Assembly (NCBI GenBank): GCA_050692985.1
Contig: JBOGVZ010000046.1
Span: 1 to 64,000 of the forward strand
Direction: 5' to 3'
From: JBOGVZ01 sp050692985
GTDB taxonomy: Bacteria > Actinomycetota > UBA4738 > CALAEC01
Length of the DNA stretch: 64,000 bases
Shown here: positions 8,584-16,592 of the stretch, one piece after another
Position numbering within the stretch: position 1 is the stretch's first letter
How the letters are laid out: each line of letters opens with the position of its first letter
Translations under genes and position numbers: made by a program
The notes under the pieces: model-generated
The model's input: only the letters and a program-made list of their open reading frames with translations
Databases searched by the model: none
Told to the model about the DNA's origin: nothing

Positions 8584-9513
8584 CTACCCCTCCTCGTCCA
8601 GCCCGGCCTCGGCGGGGTCCCGGGGGCCGTCGTCCCGGCCGGGAGGCTCGAGGGAGATACCGAGCTCCACCGGCGTGGGCCCGGCGTGGCCGTGTCCCCG
8701 GCCGAGGTGGTGGATCCCCAGGTAGTCCGAGATCAGGGGCACCACCACGTCCGGGGCGTCCTCGATGACGAAGTGGGAGCACCCTGGGAGCAGGGCCACC
8801 GTGGCCCCCGGGAGCGCCTGGCCCAGCCGCTCGGCCAGCTCGGCCGGCTGGAAGGGGTCGTCCTCGCCCCATACCACCAGCACGCGGGCATCGAGGGCCC
8901 CCAGGCGGTCCTCGGTGCCCACCAGCCCCACGCCGTCGATGCCCCGAGCCGCACGACCCAGCGCGTGGGGGTCGTCCCGCCAGGGGTCGAGGTAGGCCTC
9001 GAGCTCCTCGTCGCCGAGCCGCTCCCGGTGGCCCATCCCCAGGTCGAACGTGAGCCGCACCACCTGCTCGACGAACTCGCCGTCGACCTGGTCGTCCGAC
9101 GCGGCCTGGAGCATCTTCACCCCCTCGATCGGCCACGAGTCGAACGAGACGGCGTCCGCCAGCACCATGGTCCGCACCCCACCGTCCAGGGCGAGCAACT
9201 GGGCCACGCCGCCGCCGATGTCGTGGCCGACGACGGCCGCGGCCTCCGCGTCCAGGGACCCCAGGAGCTCCCGGACGTAGCCGGCCTGGGCCCGGATGTG
9301 GAGGTCGGCCCCCATGGGCTTGTCCGAGGCCCCGTAGCCGAGGAGGTCCGGGGCGATCACCCGGAACCGGGGGGCCAGCGCCGGGACCAGTTCCCGCCAC
9401 AGGTGCGAGGACGTGGGGAAGCCGTGCAACAGCAGGACGGCCGGCCCGTCCCCCTCGTCCACGTAGGCCATCTCCCCGGACGAGACGCCCACGCGCTTCC
9501 GCCGGAGCGTCAC
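8584..9513 (-). CDS. Alpha/beta-fold hydrolase (haloalkane dehalogenase/epoxide hydrolase-like)
   Basis: 309 residues from the GTG at 9513, which overlaps the folP stop as GTGA. The oxyanion region is LLLHGFPTSSHLW; the nucleophile elbow is GHDIGGG, with Asp in place of the usual Ser. The acid is in VVWGEDDPFQP and the base in GCSHFVIEDAP. An Asp nucleophile is the mark of dehalogenases, epoxide hydrolases and fluoroacetate dehalogenases. It has a 25-30 residue charged tail beyond the fold. It is embedded in the folate operon between folP and folB, but no pterin role is known for the family. Confidence 0.88.
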   Translation of the reverse strand: MTLRRKRVGVSSGEMAYVDEGDGPAVLLLHGFPTSSHLWRELVPALAPRFRVIAPDLLGYGASDKPMGADLHIRAQAGYVRELLGSLDAEAAAVVGHDIGGGVAQLLALDGGVRTMVLADAVSFDSWPIEGVKMLQAASDDQVDGEFVEQVVRLTFDLGMGHRERLGDEELEAYLDPWRDDPHALGRAARGIDGVGLVGTEDRLGALDARVLVVWGEDDPFQPAELAERLGQALPGATVALLPGCSHFVIEDAPDVVVPLISDYLGIHHLGRGHGHAGPTPVELGISLEPPGRDDGPRDPAEAGLDEEG

Positions 9514-10358
9514 GAGGCCAGGATGGCGTCGACGACCCGGAGCAGCTCCACGTGCTCGCGGACATCGTGGACCCTGACGATGTGGGCGCCGTTCGCGGCC
9601 AGGTAGGCCACCGCTCCCATCGTCCCCGCCAGACGCCGGTCCAGCGTCAGGCCGCCCAGCGCATCGCCGATGAACGACTTCCGGGACGGCCCCACCAGCA
9701 CCGGGTAGCCGAGCTCGGCCAGGACGGCGTTCTCCTTCATCAGCCGCAGGGAATGAGGGGTGGCCTTGGAGAAACCGAGCCCGGGGTCCACGCACAGGCG
9801 GTCGGGGGCGATCCCTGCGGCCTCGGCGGCCGCGGCCCGGTCGCGGAGGTAGTCCCGGACCTCCGCCACGACGTCCTCGTAGCGGGGGTCCTCCTGCATG
9901 GTCTTCGGCTCGCCCTTCATGTGCATGAGAACCAGGCCGGCGCCGGAGTCGCGGACCACGCCGAACATCGCCGGGTCGCGACCCGCGGTCACGTCGTTGA
10001 CGATGGTGGCCCCCACCTCCAGGGCCGCGGCGGCCACCTCCGCCTTCCGAGTGTCGATCGACACCGGCACGGAGACCTCCGCGGCCAGGCGCTTGACGAT
10101 GGGGACCACGCGGTCCCGCTCCTCGGCGGCGGCGACCTGATCGGACCCGGGGCGGGTGGACTCCCCCCCGACGTCGAGGACGTCGGCGCCCTCGGCCACC
10201 ATGCGCATGCCACGGGCCACGGCGGCCTCGGGGTCGAAGAACCGCCCCCCGTCGGAGAACGAGTCGGGGGTGACGTTCAGGATCCCCATCACCAGCGTGC
10301 GAGGCCCGCACTCCAGCGTGTGCGGGCCGCACCGCCACCGGTGCGCGGTGCGCTCCAC
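9510..10358 (-). CDS. folP: Dihydropteroate synthase
   Basis: 282 residues from a GTG at 10358. It joins p-aminobenzoate to the pterin pyrophosphate, the sulfonamide target. Motifs appear in order: GILNVTPDSFSDGG near residue 25, DVGGESTRPGS, VSIDTRKAEVA, NDVTAG, DPGLGFSK and GPSRKSFIG, then IVRVHDV at the end. It is the first gene of the operon folP-hydrolase-folB-folK and is divergent from an ECF sigma gene. folE, often its neighbour in actinobacteria, lies 11 kb away. Confidence 0.97.
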   Translation of the reverse strand: MERTAHRWRCGPHTLECGPRTLVMGILNVTPDSFSDGGRFFDPEAAVARGMRMVAEGADVLDVGGESTRPGSDQVAAAEERDRVVPIVKRLAAEVSVPVSIDTRKAEVAAAALEVGATIVNDVTAGRDPAMFGVVRDSGAGLVLMHMKGEPKTMQEDPRYEDVVAEVRDYLRDRAAAAEAAGIAPDRLCVDPGLGFSKATPHSLRLMKENAVLAELGYPVLVGPSRKSFIGDALGGLTLDRRLAGTMGAVAYLAANGAHIVRVHDVREHVELLRVVDAILAS

Positions 10359-10390
10359 GGAGATAGCGTAGCCGCCCGGCGCCGCGGGAG

Positions 10391-10416
10391 GGAACCTTCC
10401 CGGACCGGTGCGCGTC
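10391..10416 (+). promoter_or_regulatory. ECF-type promoter of the first sigma gene (GGAAC-17-CGTC)
   Basis: GGAAC at 10391-10395 and CGTC at 10413-10416 are separated by 17 bases, matching the common ECF pattern GGAAC-N16/17-CGT. Transcription would start about 10423, just before the AGGAGG at 10427-10432 that serves the GTG at 10438. This argues for autoregulation and against any upstream start codon. Confidence 0.55.
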
Positions 10417-10437
10417 TTCCGTTCTCAGGAGGCGCAT

Positions 10438-10956
10438 GTGTTGCGGACACAGGCTCGGGAGGATGCGGTTGTGGAGGCAGGGGGCGGCCGGCTGGCGGAC
10501 CTCTACCGCCTCCACGCCCCGGAGGCCGCCCGGCTGGCCTACCTCCTGACCGGGGACCGGGCGCTGGCGGAAGACCTGGTCCACGAGGCGTTCGTCCGCA
10601 TGTTCGGCCGCTTCCGCGACCTCCGCCACGCCGAGGCGTTCCGGTCGTACCTGCGAACCACGATCGTGAACCTGGTCCGCTCCCACTTCCGGCGGGTGCG
10701 GGTGGAGCGGGCCTACCTGGAGCGGGAGCGAGGCCGGCCCGACGTCCCCGGCCCTGCCCCCGAAGGCCGGGAGGAGATGTGGCAGGCGCTCCGGCGCCTG
10801 TCCGAGCGGCAACGAGCCGCCATCGTCCTCCGGTACTACGAGGACCTGACCGAGGCGCAGACCGCGGAGGTCCTGGGGTGCGCCGTGGGGACGGTGAAGT
10901 CCCTGGTGGCCCGGGGGATCGAGCGGCTGCGGGGAGAGATGGTGCCAGATGAGTGA
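10438..10956 (+). CDS. ECF sigma-70 factor (SigE-family type), copy 1
   Basis: 172 residues. Region 2 is seen in YLLTGDRALAEDLVHEAFVR and the following basic helix; region 4 in LSERQRAAIVLRYYEDLTEA and VGTVKSLVARGIERLR. There is no region 1 or 3, so it is an ECF factor. I chose the GTG at 10438 because AGGAGG lies five bases upstream and an ECF-like promoter sits just before it; a start at 10408 would lie inside that promoter. Its stop overlaps the next gene by 8 bases, the same arrangement as in the second pair at 12371-13877. Confidence 0.9.
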   Translation: MLRTQAREDAVVEAGGGRLADLYRLHAPEAARLAYLLTGDRALAEDLVHEAFVRMFGRFRDLRHAEAFRSYLRTTIVNLVRSHFRRVRVERAYLERERGRPDVPGPAPEGREEMWQALRRLSERQRAAIVLRYYEDLTEAQTAEVLGCAVGTVKSLVARGIERLRGEMVPDE

Positions 10957-12316
10957 CGGCGACACGCAGGTGAAGGAGCTGCTCCAGGCCAAGGCCGAGG
11001 AGATGCGGCTCGACCCCCGGATCCCCGGTCCGGTGCTGCGCCGGGCCCGCCTCCGCCGGGTGGCCACCGCGGTGGTGGCCGGGGCGGTGGCCGTGGGCGT
11101 GGCGCTGGGTGGCGTGGCCGGCCTGCGGGCCGCGCTGGTCGCCGAGCCCCCGGTGGTCCCGGGTGAGCAGGGCCCCTGGGAGGGGATCTGGCCCCAGGAC
11201 ACCCGGGCCGAGGCCGAGGAGGCCCAGGCGGCCGCCGACGCCGGCGACCCCCAGGCCGTGTGGCAGCTTGACGGCGAGCAGGTGATCCGGCGGTACGGCA
11301 CCGAGGTGCTGGAGTGGGAGGAGGTCTCCTTCGAGCAGCAGCCGTGGGAGGCCGACGCCCTGGTGGTCGTCATCGGGAACTGTCCCCAGGTGGCCACGGA
11401 GCGATGCCCGTTCGAGATCGACATCACGATCGAGCGCCTGGTCCGGACCGGGCCGGAGGGGATCTACGTGGTGACCGGGGCCGAGGTGATCGCCGAGCCC
11501 GACGACGGCGCCGGGCCGACCCTCCGATCGTTCGTCCGGGACTTCATGAACGTGCGGCGGGCCCAGGCGGCATCCGCTCTGGCAGACCTCATCTCCGCCG
11601 AGGCCCTGGCCCAGTACGAGCGGGGGGAGGGAGGGCTGTCCCTGAACGGGCCCACCGAGCACCCAGGCTTCACCGAGCTCACCTACGAGATCGTCGGCAT
11701 CGAGGCCGTCGATGCCGCCTCGTACGAGGTGGCGGTGCGCATCACCGAGCGGTTCGAGAGCGGGGATGGCTCCACCTACCGGGAGCGGCTCTTCGTCGGG
11801 CCCGGCCAGACGGTCCGAGGCGACTCCATGCCACTGGTGATCCGGGGAGCCATGCGCATCGGCTCGCCGCCCGAGGAGAGCCCTCCGACCGACGCGGTGC
11901 GCGACTTCGTGGCGGCCTTCATGGAGGCCCGGCTGGCCGCCCAGGGAGCGGAGGACTACCTGGGCACCGGGGCCCGGCTCCGCTACCAGCGCCACGAGGC
12001 CCTGTGGGACCCCGACCAACCCCTGTACCTGTACGGCAACCCGCATCCGGAGGGTCACCCGGCCGCCGATTACGCGGGCTACCGGATCGAGGACGTGCGG
12101 CCCGCGGACGCGGAGACGTGCGGCTGGTTCGAGGACGCGTCGTGCCAGGACGCGTTGGAGGTCGTTGTCGTCATGGACCTCATGTACCTGGGCGACTCGC
12201 CGCCGGGGACGATGCGGGAGACACTGATCGTGGCCCCCTCCGACGGCGCGGCTGCCGAGTTCGCCGACTGGATGATCACCGCGGCCGCTCGCGGCGAGGA
12301 ACCGCCCGGCCAGTGA
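10949..12316 (+). CDS. Membrane-anchored partner of ECF sigma, putative anti-sigma, copy 1
   Basis: 455 residues. A short cytoplasmic N-terminus (about 37 residues) precedes one membrane helix (VATAVVAGAVAVGVALGG). A large extracytoplasmic part begins with GIWPQDTRAEAEEAQ. No HxxxCxxC zinc anti-sigma motif is present. The outer part contains two related NTF2-like segments (about 190-310 and 312-450), whereas the paralogue at 12885-13877 has one. It overlaps the sigma gene by 8 bases, so coupled synthesis and a sensory or anti-sigma role are inferred from position and topology, not from a known domain. Confidence 0.6.
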   Translation: MSDGDTQVKELLQAKAEEMRLDPRIPGPVLRRARLRRVATAVVAGAVAVGVALGGVAGLRAALVAEPPVVPGEQGPWEGIWPQDTRAEAEEAQAAADAGDPQAVWQLDGEQVIRRYGTEVLEWEEVSFEQQPWEADALVVVIGNCPQVATERCPFEIDITIERLVRTGPEGIYVVTGAEVIAEPDDGAGPTLRSFVRDFMNVRRAQAASALADLISAEALAQYERGEGGLSLNGPTEHPGFTELTYEIVGIEAVDAASYEVAVRITERFESGDGSTYRERLFVGPGQTVRGDSMPLVIRGAMRIGSPPEESPPTDAVRDFVAAFMEARLAAQGAEDYLGTGARLRYQRHEALWDPDQPLYLYGNPHPEGHPAADYAGYRIEDVRPADAETCGWFEDASCQDALEVVVVMDLMYLGDSPPGTMRETLIVAPSDGAAAEFADWMITAAARGEEPPGQ

Positions 12317-12335
12317 GCAGCCGCGTTCGGCGCCC

Positions 12336-12361
12336 GTAACGCTTTCCGGGCCTCGGGCGTT
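12336..12361 (+). promoter_or_regulatory. ECF-type promoter of the second sigma gene (GTAAC-17-CGTT)
   Basis: GTAAC at 12336-12340 and CGTT at 12358-12361 are 17 bases apart, the same spacing as at 10391-10416. A transcript would begin about 12369, giving a leaderless or nearly leaderless message starting at ATG 12371 or 12380. The small sequence difference in the -35 element could set specificity between the two sigma copies. Confidence 0.5.
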
Positions 12362-12370
12362 TCCATCACG

Positions 12371-12892
12371 ATGACGGTGATGGCCACGACCGTGGCGTCC
12401 GCCGAGCGGGCGGAGAGCTTCGAGGACTTCTTCCACGCGGAGTACGAGCGGCTGCTCCGGGCCCTGTACCTGGCCACGGGCGACCGGCACGAGGCCGAGG
12501 ACCTGGCCCAGGAGGCCTTCGTCCGCGTCTACGAGCGCTGGGGCACGGTCTCCGGCCTCCACAACCCCCCGGGATACGTGTACCGGACCGCCCTGAACCT
12601 CCGGCGCAGCCGGCTCCGGCGGGTGGCTACGGCGGCCCGCAGGCTGGTGCGCATCCGGCACGAGGACGAGCCGGACCCCGCGCGCGCGGCCGACGACCGA
12701 GACGCGATCCGGCGGGCCCTGGCGGCCATCCCGGCGGGCCAGCGAGAGGCCCTGGTGCTCGTCGAGTGGCTGGGGCTCTCGGACGTCGAGGCTGCGGAGG
12801 TCCTCGGCGTGGCCTCCGTGACCGTGCGGGTCCGGATCTCCCGGGCCCGGCCCGTTCTCCAGGCACACCTGCGAGGTGAGAGGGATGCATGA
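12371..12892 (+). CDS. ECF sigma-70 factor (SigE-family type), copy 2
   Basis: 173 residues; an ATG at 12380 is an alternative start. Region 2 reads YLATGDRHEAEDLAQEAFVR and region 4 AIPAGQREALVLVEWLGLSD and VRVRISRARPVLQAHL. It is paralogous to the gene at 10438 but not close: region 4 differs in length and sequence. No ribosome-binding site is visible, in keeping with a leaderless transcript from the promoter just upstream. It overlaps its partner gene by 8 bases. Confidence 0.9.
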   Translation: MTVMATTVASAERAESFEDFFHAEYERLLRALYLATGDRHEAEDLAQEAFVRVYERWGTVSGLHNPPGYVYRTALNLRRSRLRRVATAARRLVRIRHEDEPDPARAADDRDAIRRALAAIPAGQREALVLVEWLGLSDVEAAEVLGVASVTVRVRISRARPVLQAHLRGERDA

Positions 12893-13877
12893 CGTGAGGC
12901 AGCTGTTGGACGCCGAGGCCCGCCGGGTGCACGGGGAGGCCGGCGCCCTGGAGACGATCGTCCGCCGGGCCGGACGCCGGCGCCGGAACCGCCGGGTGGC
13001 CACTGCAGCCGTGGCGCTGGTCGTGGCCGGGGCCGGGATGATCGGGGTGTTCACAGCGTTCGGTCCCCCCGGCCCCGAGGCCGGACCCGGGACCGGCGGC
13101 TTCCGGGGGATCTGGCCGCAGACCACCCTGGAGGAGGCGGAGATCGCCCAGTCCCGCGCGGACCATGGCGACGACCGCCTGACGCATCAGCTCGACGCCA
13201 ACATCTTCGTCCACACCTTCGCCCGGGACGGTCTGCACTGGACCGACGTCACCTTCGACCCGGCCGAGGAAGCCGCCGCGAACGGCCCCGGTCCCCTCGG
13301 CGTCACCGTGCGCGGCTGCCCGTTCGATGACTCGCCGGAGCCGCAACCCGAGGGGTCGGCACCGGCCGGCTCGGAGGACTGCCCGCTGGAGGTGGCGGTA
13401 ACGATCGAGCGCCTGCTCCGCAGCGACCCGACGGGCATCTGGCTCGTCACCGACGTCACCGCCCCGGGCGGAGAGCCGAACGTCCATCGCTCGCCGCTCC
13501 CCCCGGTCGACAGCCCGAGCCCGTTCGGGTTCCAGCCGGACGCCCCGAACGGGGTTGAGAAGGTGGCCTGGGAGTTCATCGAGGCCAGGAACGGATCCAG
13601 GCCCGTCGAGCGATACCTCTCGCCCGAGGCCGAGCGAGCGTACGAGGAGGGTGACGGGGGGCTCTCCATGTACGGCTACACGGCCGAAGCTCACAGCTTG
13701 ACCCTGTGGGGGATCTCCGAGGTCGAAGATGGCTGGCGGGTGGTGGGGTTCCAGGGATCCGACGGCCAGTCCCCGGACGGGGATGTGATCCGGGAGACGC
13801 TGCTGATCGGGCCGGGCGAAAACGTCCTGGGCCAGTCCCGGGAGTGGGTGATCCTCGCTGCCGAGCGGAACGAGTAG
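12885..13877 (+). CDS. Membrane-anchored partner of ECF sigma, putative anti-sigma, copy 2
   Basis: 330 residues from ATG 12885, which has GAGAGG just upstream and gives an 8-base overlap with the sigma gene. A basic stretch (RRAGRRRRNRRVA) precedes one membrane helix (VALVVAGAGMIGVFTAF). The outer domain starts GIWPQTTLEEAEIAQ, matching copy 1, and later shares TIERLLRSDPTGIWLVT and EEGDGGLSMYGYT with copy 1 counterparts TIERLVRTGPEGIYVVT and ERGEGGLSLNGPT. It lacks the second C-terminal segment of copy 1. No known anti-sigma domain is recognisable. Confidence 0.6.
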   Translation: MHDVRQLLDAEARRVHGEAGALETIVRRAGRRRRNRRVATAAVALVVAGAGMIGVFTAFGPPGPEAGPGTGGFRGIWPQTTLEEAEIAQSRADHGDDRLTHQLDANIFVHTFARDGLHWTDVTFDPAEEAAANGPGPLGVTVRGCPFDDSPEPQPEGSAPAGSEDCPLEVAVTIERLLRSDPTGIWLVTDVTAPGGEPNVHRSPLPPVDSPSPFGFQPDAPNGVEKVAWEFIEARNGSRPVERYLSPEAERAYEEGDGGLSMYGYTAEAHSLTLWGISEVEDGWRVVGFQGSDGQSPDGDVIRETLLIGPGENVLGQSREWVILAAERNE

Positions 13878-13880
13878 CCC

Positions 13881-14519
13881 TCAGGGCTCGAGGAGGACCG
13901 CGCGGGCGGGGCCGCCGTCGCCGCCGGCGATCTTCAGCGGGAAGCACGCCACCGTGTAGCGGCCGGGTTCCGCCGCCGACAGGTCGAGCCCCTCGACGAT
14001 GATCGTCCCGTTCCCCAGCAGGTGGTGGTGGACCGGGAAGTCCGGCTCCCCGTGGATCTCCACCGACAGGAAGTCCACCCCCACCAGGCGGATCCCGTGC
14101 TCCGTGAGCCACCGGGCCCCGTCGGGGGTGACCGCCACGTACTCCTCGGGGAACGGGACCGGCAGGCGGGCCCACAGCTCGGAGTTCCGCGTCTGGCACA
14201 GCAGCCTGGTAGTCCCCTCCGGGAGGTCCAGGGCGTCGAGCTCGTCCGGGCCGATCGAAGAAGCCGCTCGAAGGTCGGCCACCTCGGCCTCGCCGGAGAG
14301 CACGTCCACCGGGACCTCGTCGATCGTGACGCCGTCGTCTACGAAGTGCCACGGAGGGTCCACGTGCGTGCCGGTGTGCGACCCCAGCCGGAGCTGCGAG
14401 ACGTTGGCCGGGTCGCCCCTCGAACGCCTCGATGAGGGCACGACCTCGACCCCCGGGTCGCCCGGCCACGTCATCAGGTCCGGCCCGATCGGCAGGGACA
14501 CGTCGATCAGCCGGGCCAC
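13881..14519 (-). CDS. Cyclase-family metal-dependent hydrolase (kynurenine formamidase-like)
   Basis: 212 residues from a GTG at 14519 with GAGGGG four bases upstream. The metal-binding motif GSHTGTHVDPPWHF (HxGTHxDxPxH) is clear. IDVSLPIGPDLMTWPGDPGV at the start and GVDFLSVEIHG and FPVHHHLLGNGTIIVEGL near the end are usual for PF04199. The family includes arylformamidases and isatin hydrolases; substrate cannot be assigned. It is divergent from the glucose dehydrogenase gene with 65 bases between and converges with the sigma partner gene with 3 bases between. Confidence 0.85.
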   Translation of the reverse strand: MARLIDVSLPIGPDLMTWPGDPGVEVVPSSRRSRGDPANVSQLRLGSHTGTHVDPPWHFVDDGVTIDEVPVDVLSGEAEVADLRAASSIGPDELDALDLPEGTTRLLCQTRNSELWARLPVPFPEEYVAVTPDGARWLTEHGIRLVGVDFLSVEIHGEPDFPVHHHLLGNGTIIVEGLDLSAAEPGRYTVACFPLKIAGGDGGPARAVLLEP

Positions 14520-14584
14520 GTGACCCCTCGCTCTCGTAGGATGGCCTCCACCGGGCCGAGCGTAGTCCACGGCGAGGGAGGGAC

Positions 14585-15631
14585 GTGCGGGGGATCACCG
14601 TCATCCCGAAGCAGAAGGGGTCCGCCGAGCTGAGCGAGGTCCCCGAGCCCCGCACGGGGGACGGCGACGTGCTGATCGAGGCGGTGGCCGTCGGCGTGTG
14701 CGGGACCGACGAGGAGATCGTCGAGGGCCTGTACGGCTGGCCGCCGCCCGGGCGCGAGCGCCTGGTCCTGGGCCACGAGTCGCTGGGCCGGGTGGCCGAG
14801 GCCCCTCCGGGCGGCGCCCTGAGCCCCGGCGACCTGGTGATGGCCATGGTCCGCCACGCCGACCCGGTCCCCTGCCCCAACTGCGCGATCGACGAGTGGG
14901 ACATGTGCCGCAACGGCCGGTACACCGAGCACGGCATCAAGGAGGTCGACGGCTTCGACCGCGAGCGGTACCGCCTGCCGGCGGACCGGCTCGTCCCGGT
15001 GAACCCCGCGCTGGGGTTCCTGGGCGTCCTCACCGAGCCCACCAGCATCGTGGCCAAGGCCTGGGAGCATCTCGACCGGATCGGGGCCCGGGCCCGATGG
15101 GAGCCGCGCCACGTGCTGGTGACCGGGGCGGGCCCGGTGGGGCTGCTGGCGGCCATGATCGGCGTGCAGCGGGGCCTGGAGGTGTGCGTCCTGGACCGGG
15201 TCACCGAGGGACCCAAGCCGGAGCTGGTGGGGGCGCTGGGGGCCCGGTACGCCACCGACATCGAGGAGGTCGGCCACGGCTTCGATGTGGTCGTGGAGGC
15301 CACCGGGGTGGGAGCGCTGGCCTTCCACGCCCTGCGCCACGTTGAGGCCAATGGCGTGGTGGCCCTCACCGGTCTGTCCGGCAGCGACCGCATCCTGAAG
15401 GTCGAGGCCGACCACCTCAACCAGTCCCTGGTGCTCAGGAACGTGGCCCTGTTCGGGTCGGTGAACGCCAATCGGCGTCACTACGAGCAGGCGGCCCGGG
15501 CGCTGGCGGCCGCGGACCACGGCTGGCTGGAGCGGCTCATCACGAGGCGCGTGCCGCTGGACAAGTGGAACGAGGCGCTGGAGCACCGTCCGGACGACGT
15601 GAAGACCGTGATCGAGTTCGGGGAGTCGTAG
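14585..15631 (+). CDS. Glucose 1-dehydrogenase (zinc-dependent MDR family)
   Basis: 348 residues from a GTG with GGGAGGGA upstream. The catalytic zinc region CGTDEEIVEGLYG and LVLGHESLGRV and the structural segment PCPNCAIDEWDMC match glucose dehydrogenases of the archaeal/actinobacterial type. The cofactor loop is VTGAGPVGLLAAMIG. It probably oxidises glucose to gluconolactone with NAD(P). It precedes a 6-phosphogluconate dehydrogenase gene by 37 bases, so the two may work in oxidative glucose breakdown. Other aldoses could be substrates. Confidence 0.82.
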   Translation: MRGITVIPKQKGSAELSEVPEPRTGDGDVLIEAVAVGVCGTDEEIVEGLYGWPPPGRERLVLGHESLGRVAEAPPGGALSPGDLVMAMVRHADPVPCPNCAIDEWDMCRNGRYTEHGIKEVDGFDRERYRLPADRLVPVNPALGFLGVLTEPTSIVAKAWEHLDRIGARARWEPRHVLVTGAGPVGLLAAMIGVQRGLEVCVLDRVTEGPKPELVGALGARYATDIEEVGHGFDVVVEATGVGALAFHALRHVEANGVVALTGLSGSDRILKVEADHLNQSLVLRNVALFGSVNANRRHYEQAARALAAADHGWLERLITRRVPLDKWNEALEHRPDDVKTVIEFGES

Positions 15632-15668
15632 CGGGCCCACGCCGGGCGGACCGAGAGGAGGGATCGAC

Positions 15669-16592
15669 ATGCGGTTCGGGGTCATCGGGCTGGGACGGAT
15701 GGGCGCGAACCTCTCCCGTCACGCCAAGGAGAAGGGGCACCGGGTCGTGGGGTTCGACCCCGCGCAGGCCACTCGTGACGAGGTGGCGAAGGAGGGGGTG
15801 GAGCCAGCGCCCTCGATCGGCGACCTGGCCGCCGCGCTGGGCCCGCCACGGGTGGTCCTCCTGTACGTCCCCCACGGGCCGATCACCGAGCAGGTGTGCA
15901 CGGACCTCCGGCCGCACGTGGAACCGGGAGACATCGTGGTCGACGGGGGCAACTCCCACTGGCTGGACTCGCAGCGGCGGGCCGGGGAGTTCGCGGAGGG
16001 GGGCGTCCGGTTCCTCGACGTGGGCACGTCCGGCGGCGTGGATGGCGCCCGCACCGGCGCGTGCTTCATGGCCGGCGGCGACCGGGTCGCGTTCGAGGTC
16101 GTGGAGCCCCTGCTGAAGGACCTGGCCATCGACGATCTCGGGGTCGTCCACACCGGGGTGTCCGGGACCGGGCACTTCACCAAGCTGGTCCACAACGCCA
16201 TCGAGTTCGGGATGGTCCAGTCCGTGGCGGAGGGCGTGGAGATGCTCCGGCGCTCGGGGTTCGAGCTGGACCTGCCCTCGCTGTTCCTGAACTGGAACCA
16301 CGGCTCGGTGATCCGGAGCTGGCTGGTGGAGCTCATGGGCCGGCAGCTCGAGAAGCACGGAGGCGAGTGGGACCGGCTCTCCACCTACGTGGAGGACACC
16401 GAGGAGGTGAAGTGGGTGCTGAACTGGGCCATGGACGCCGACATCCCCTCACCGGTGATCGCCCAGTCCCAGCAGGCCCTGATGGCCTACCGCGACCTGG
16501 ACTGGCCGCAGGCCAAGGCCCACGCGCTGCTGCGCAACGCGTACGGCGGGCACCCGATCCACCGGACCTCGGACACCGAGCCGCGGGCCTGA
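15669..16592 (+). CDS. 6-phosphogluconate dehydrogenase, decarboxylating (short NAD type)
   Basis: 307 residues, the short GndA/YqeC-type form and not the 470-residue one. The Rossmann start is FGVIGLGRMGANLSRHAKEKG; VDGGNSHWLDSQRR, DVGTSGGVDGARTGACFMAGG and SGTGHFTKLVHNAIEFGMVQ carry the substrate and catalytic Lys/Asn residues. It turns 6-phosphogluconate into ribulose 5-phosphate and CO2. A strong GAGAGGAGG site precedes the ATG. The antiporter gene begins at the base after its stop codon. Confidence 0.93.
   Translation: MRFGVIGLGRMGANLSRHAKEKGHRVVGFDPAQATRDEVAKEGVEPAPSIGDLAAALGPPRVVLLYVPHGPITEQVCTDLRPHVEPGDIVVDGGNSHWLDSQRRAGEFAEGGVRFLDVGTSGGVDGARTGACFMAGGDRVAFEVVEPLLKDLAIDDLGVVHTGVSGTGHFTKLVHNAIEFGMVQSVAEGVEMLRRSGFELDLPSLFLNWNHGSVIRSWLVELMGRQLEKHGGEWDRLSTYVEDTEEVKWVLNWAMDADIPSPVIAQSQQALMAYRDLDWPQAKAHALLRNAYGGHPIHRTSDTEPRA

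Noticed and set aside
10408..10437. Longer N-terminus of the first ECF sigma factor from GTG 10408
   Set aside because: It would start inside the predicted promoter and ahead of the AGGAGG site that serves GTG 10438.
12129..12477. Minus-strand frame of 132 codons over the sigma promoter region
   Set aside because: It is antisense to the partner and sigma genes and has no domain or ribosome-binding site.
10949..13877. Zinc-type anti-sigma domain in the sigma partners
   Set aside because: No HxxxCxxC motif in either cytosolic N-terminus, so the anti-sigma label is kept as putative.
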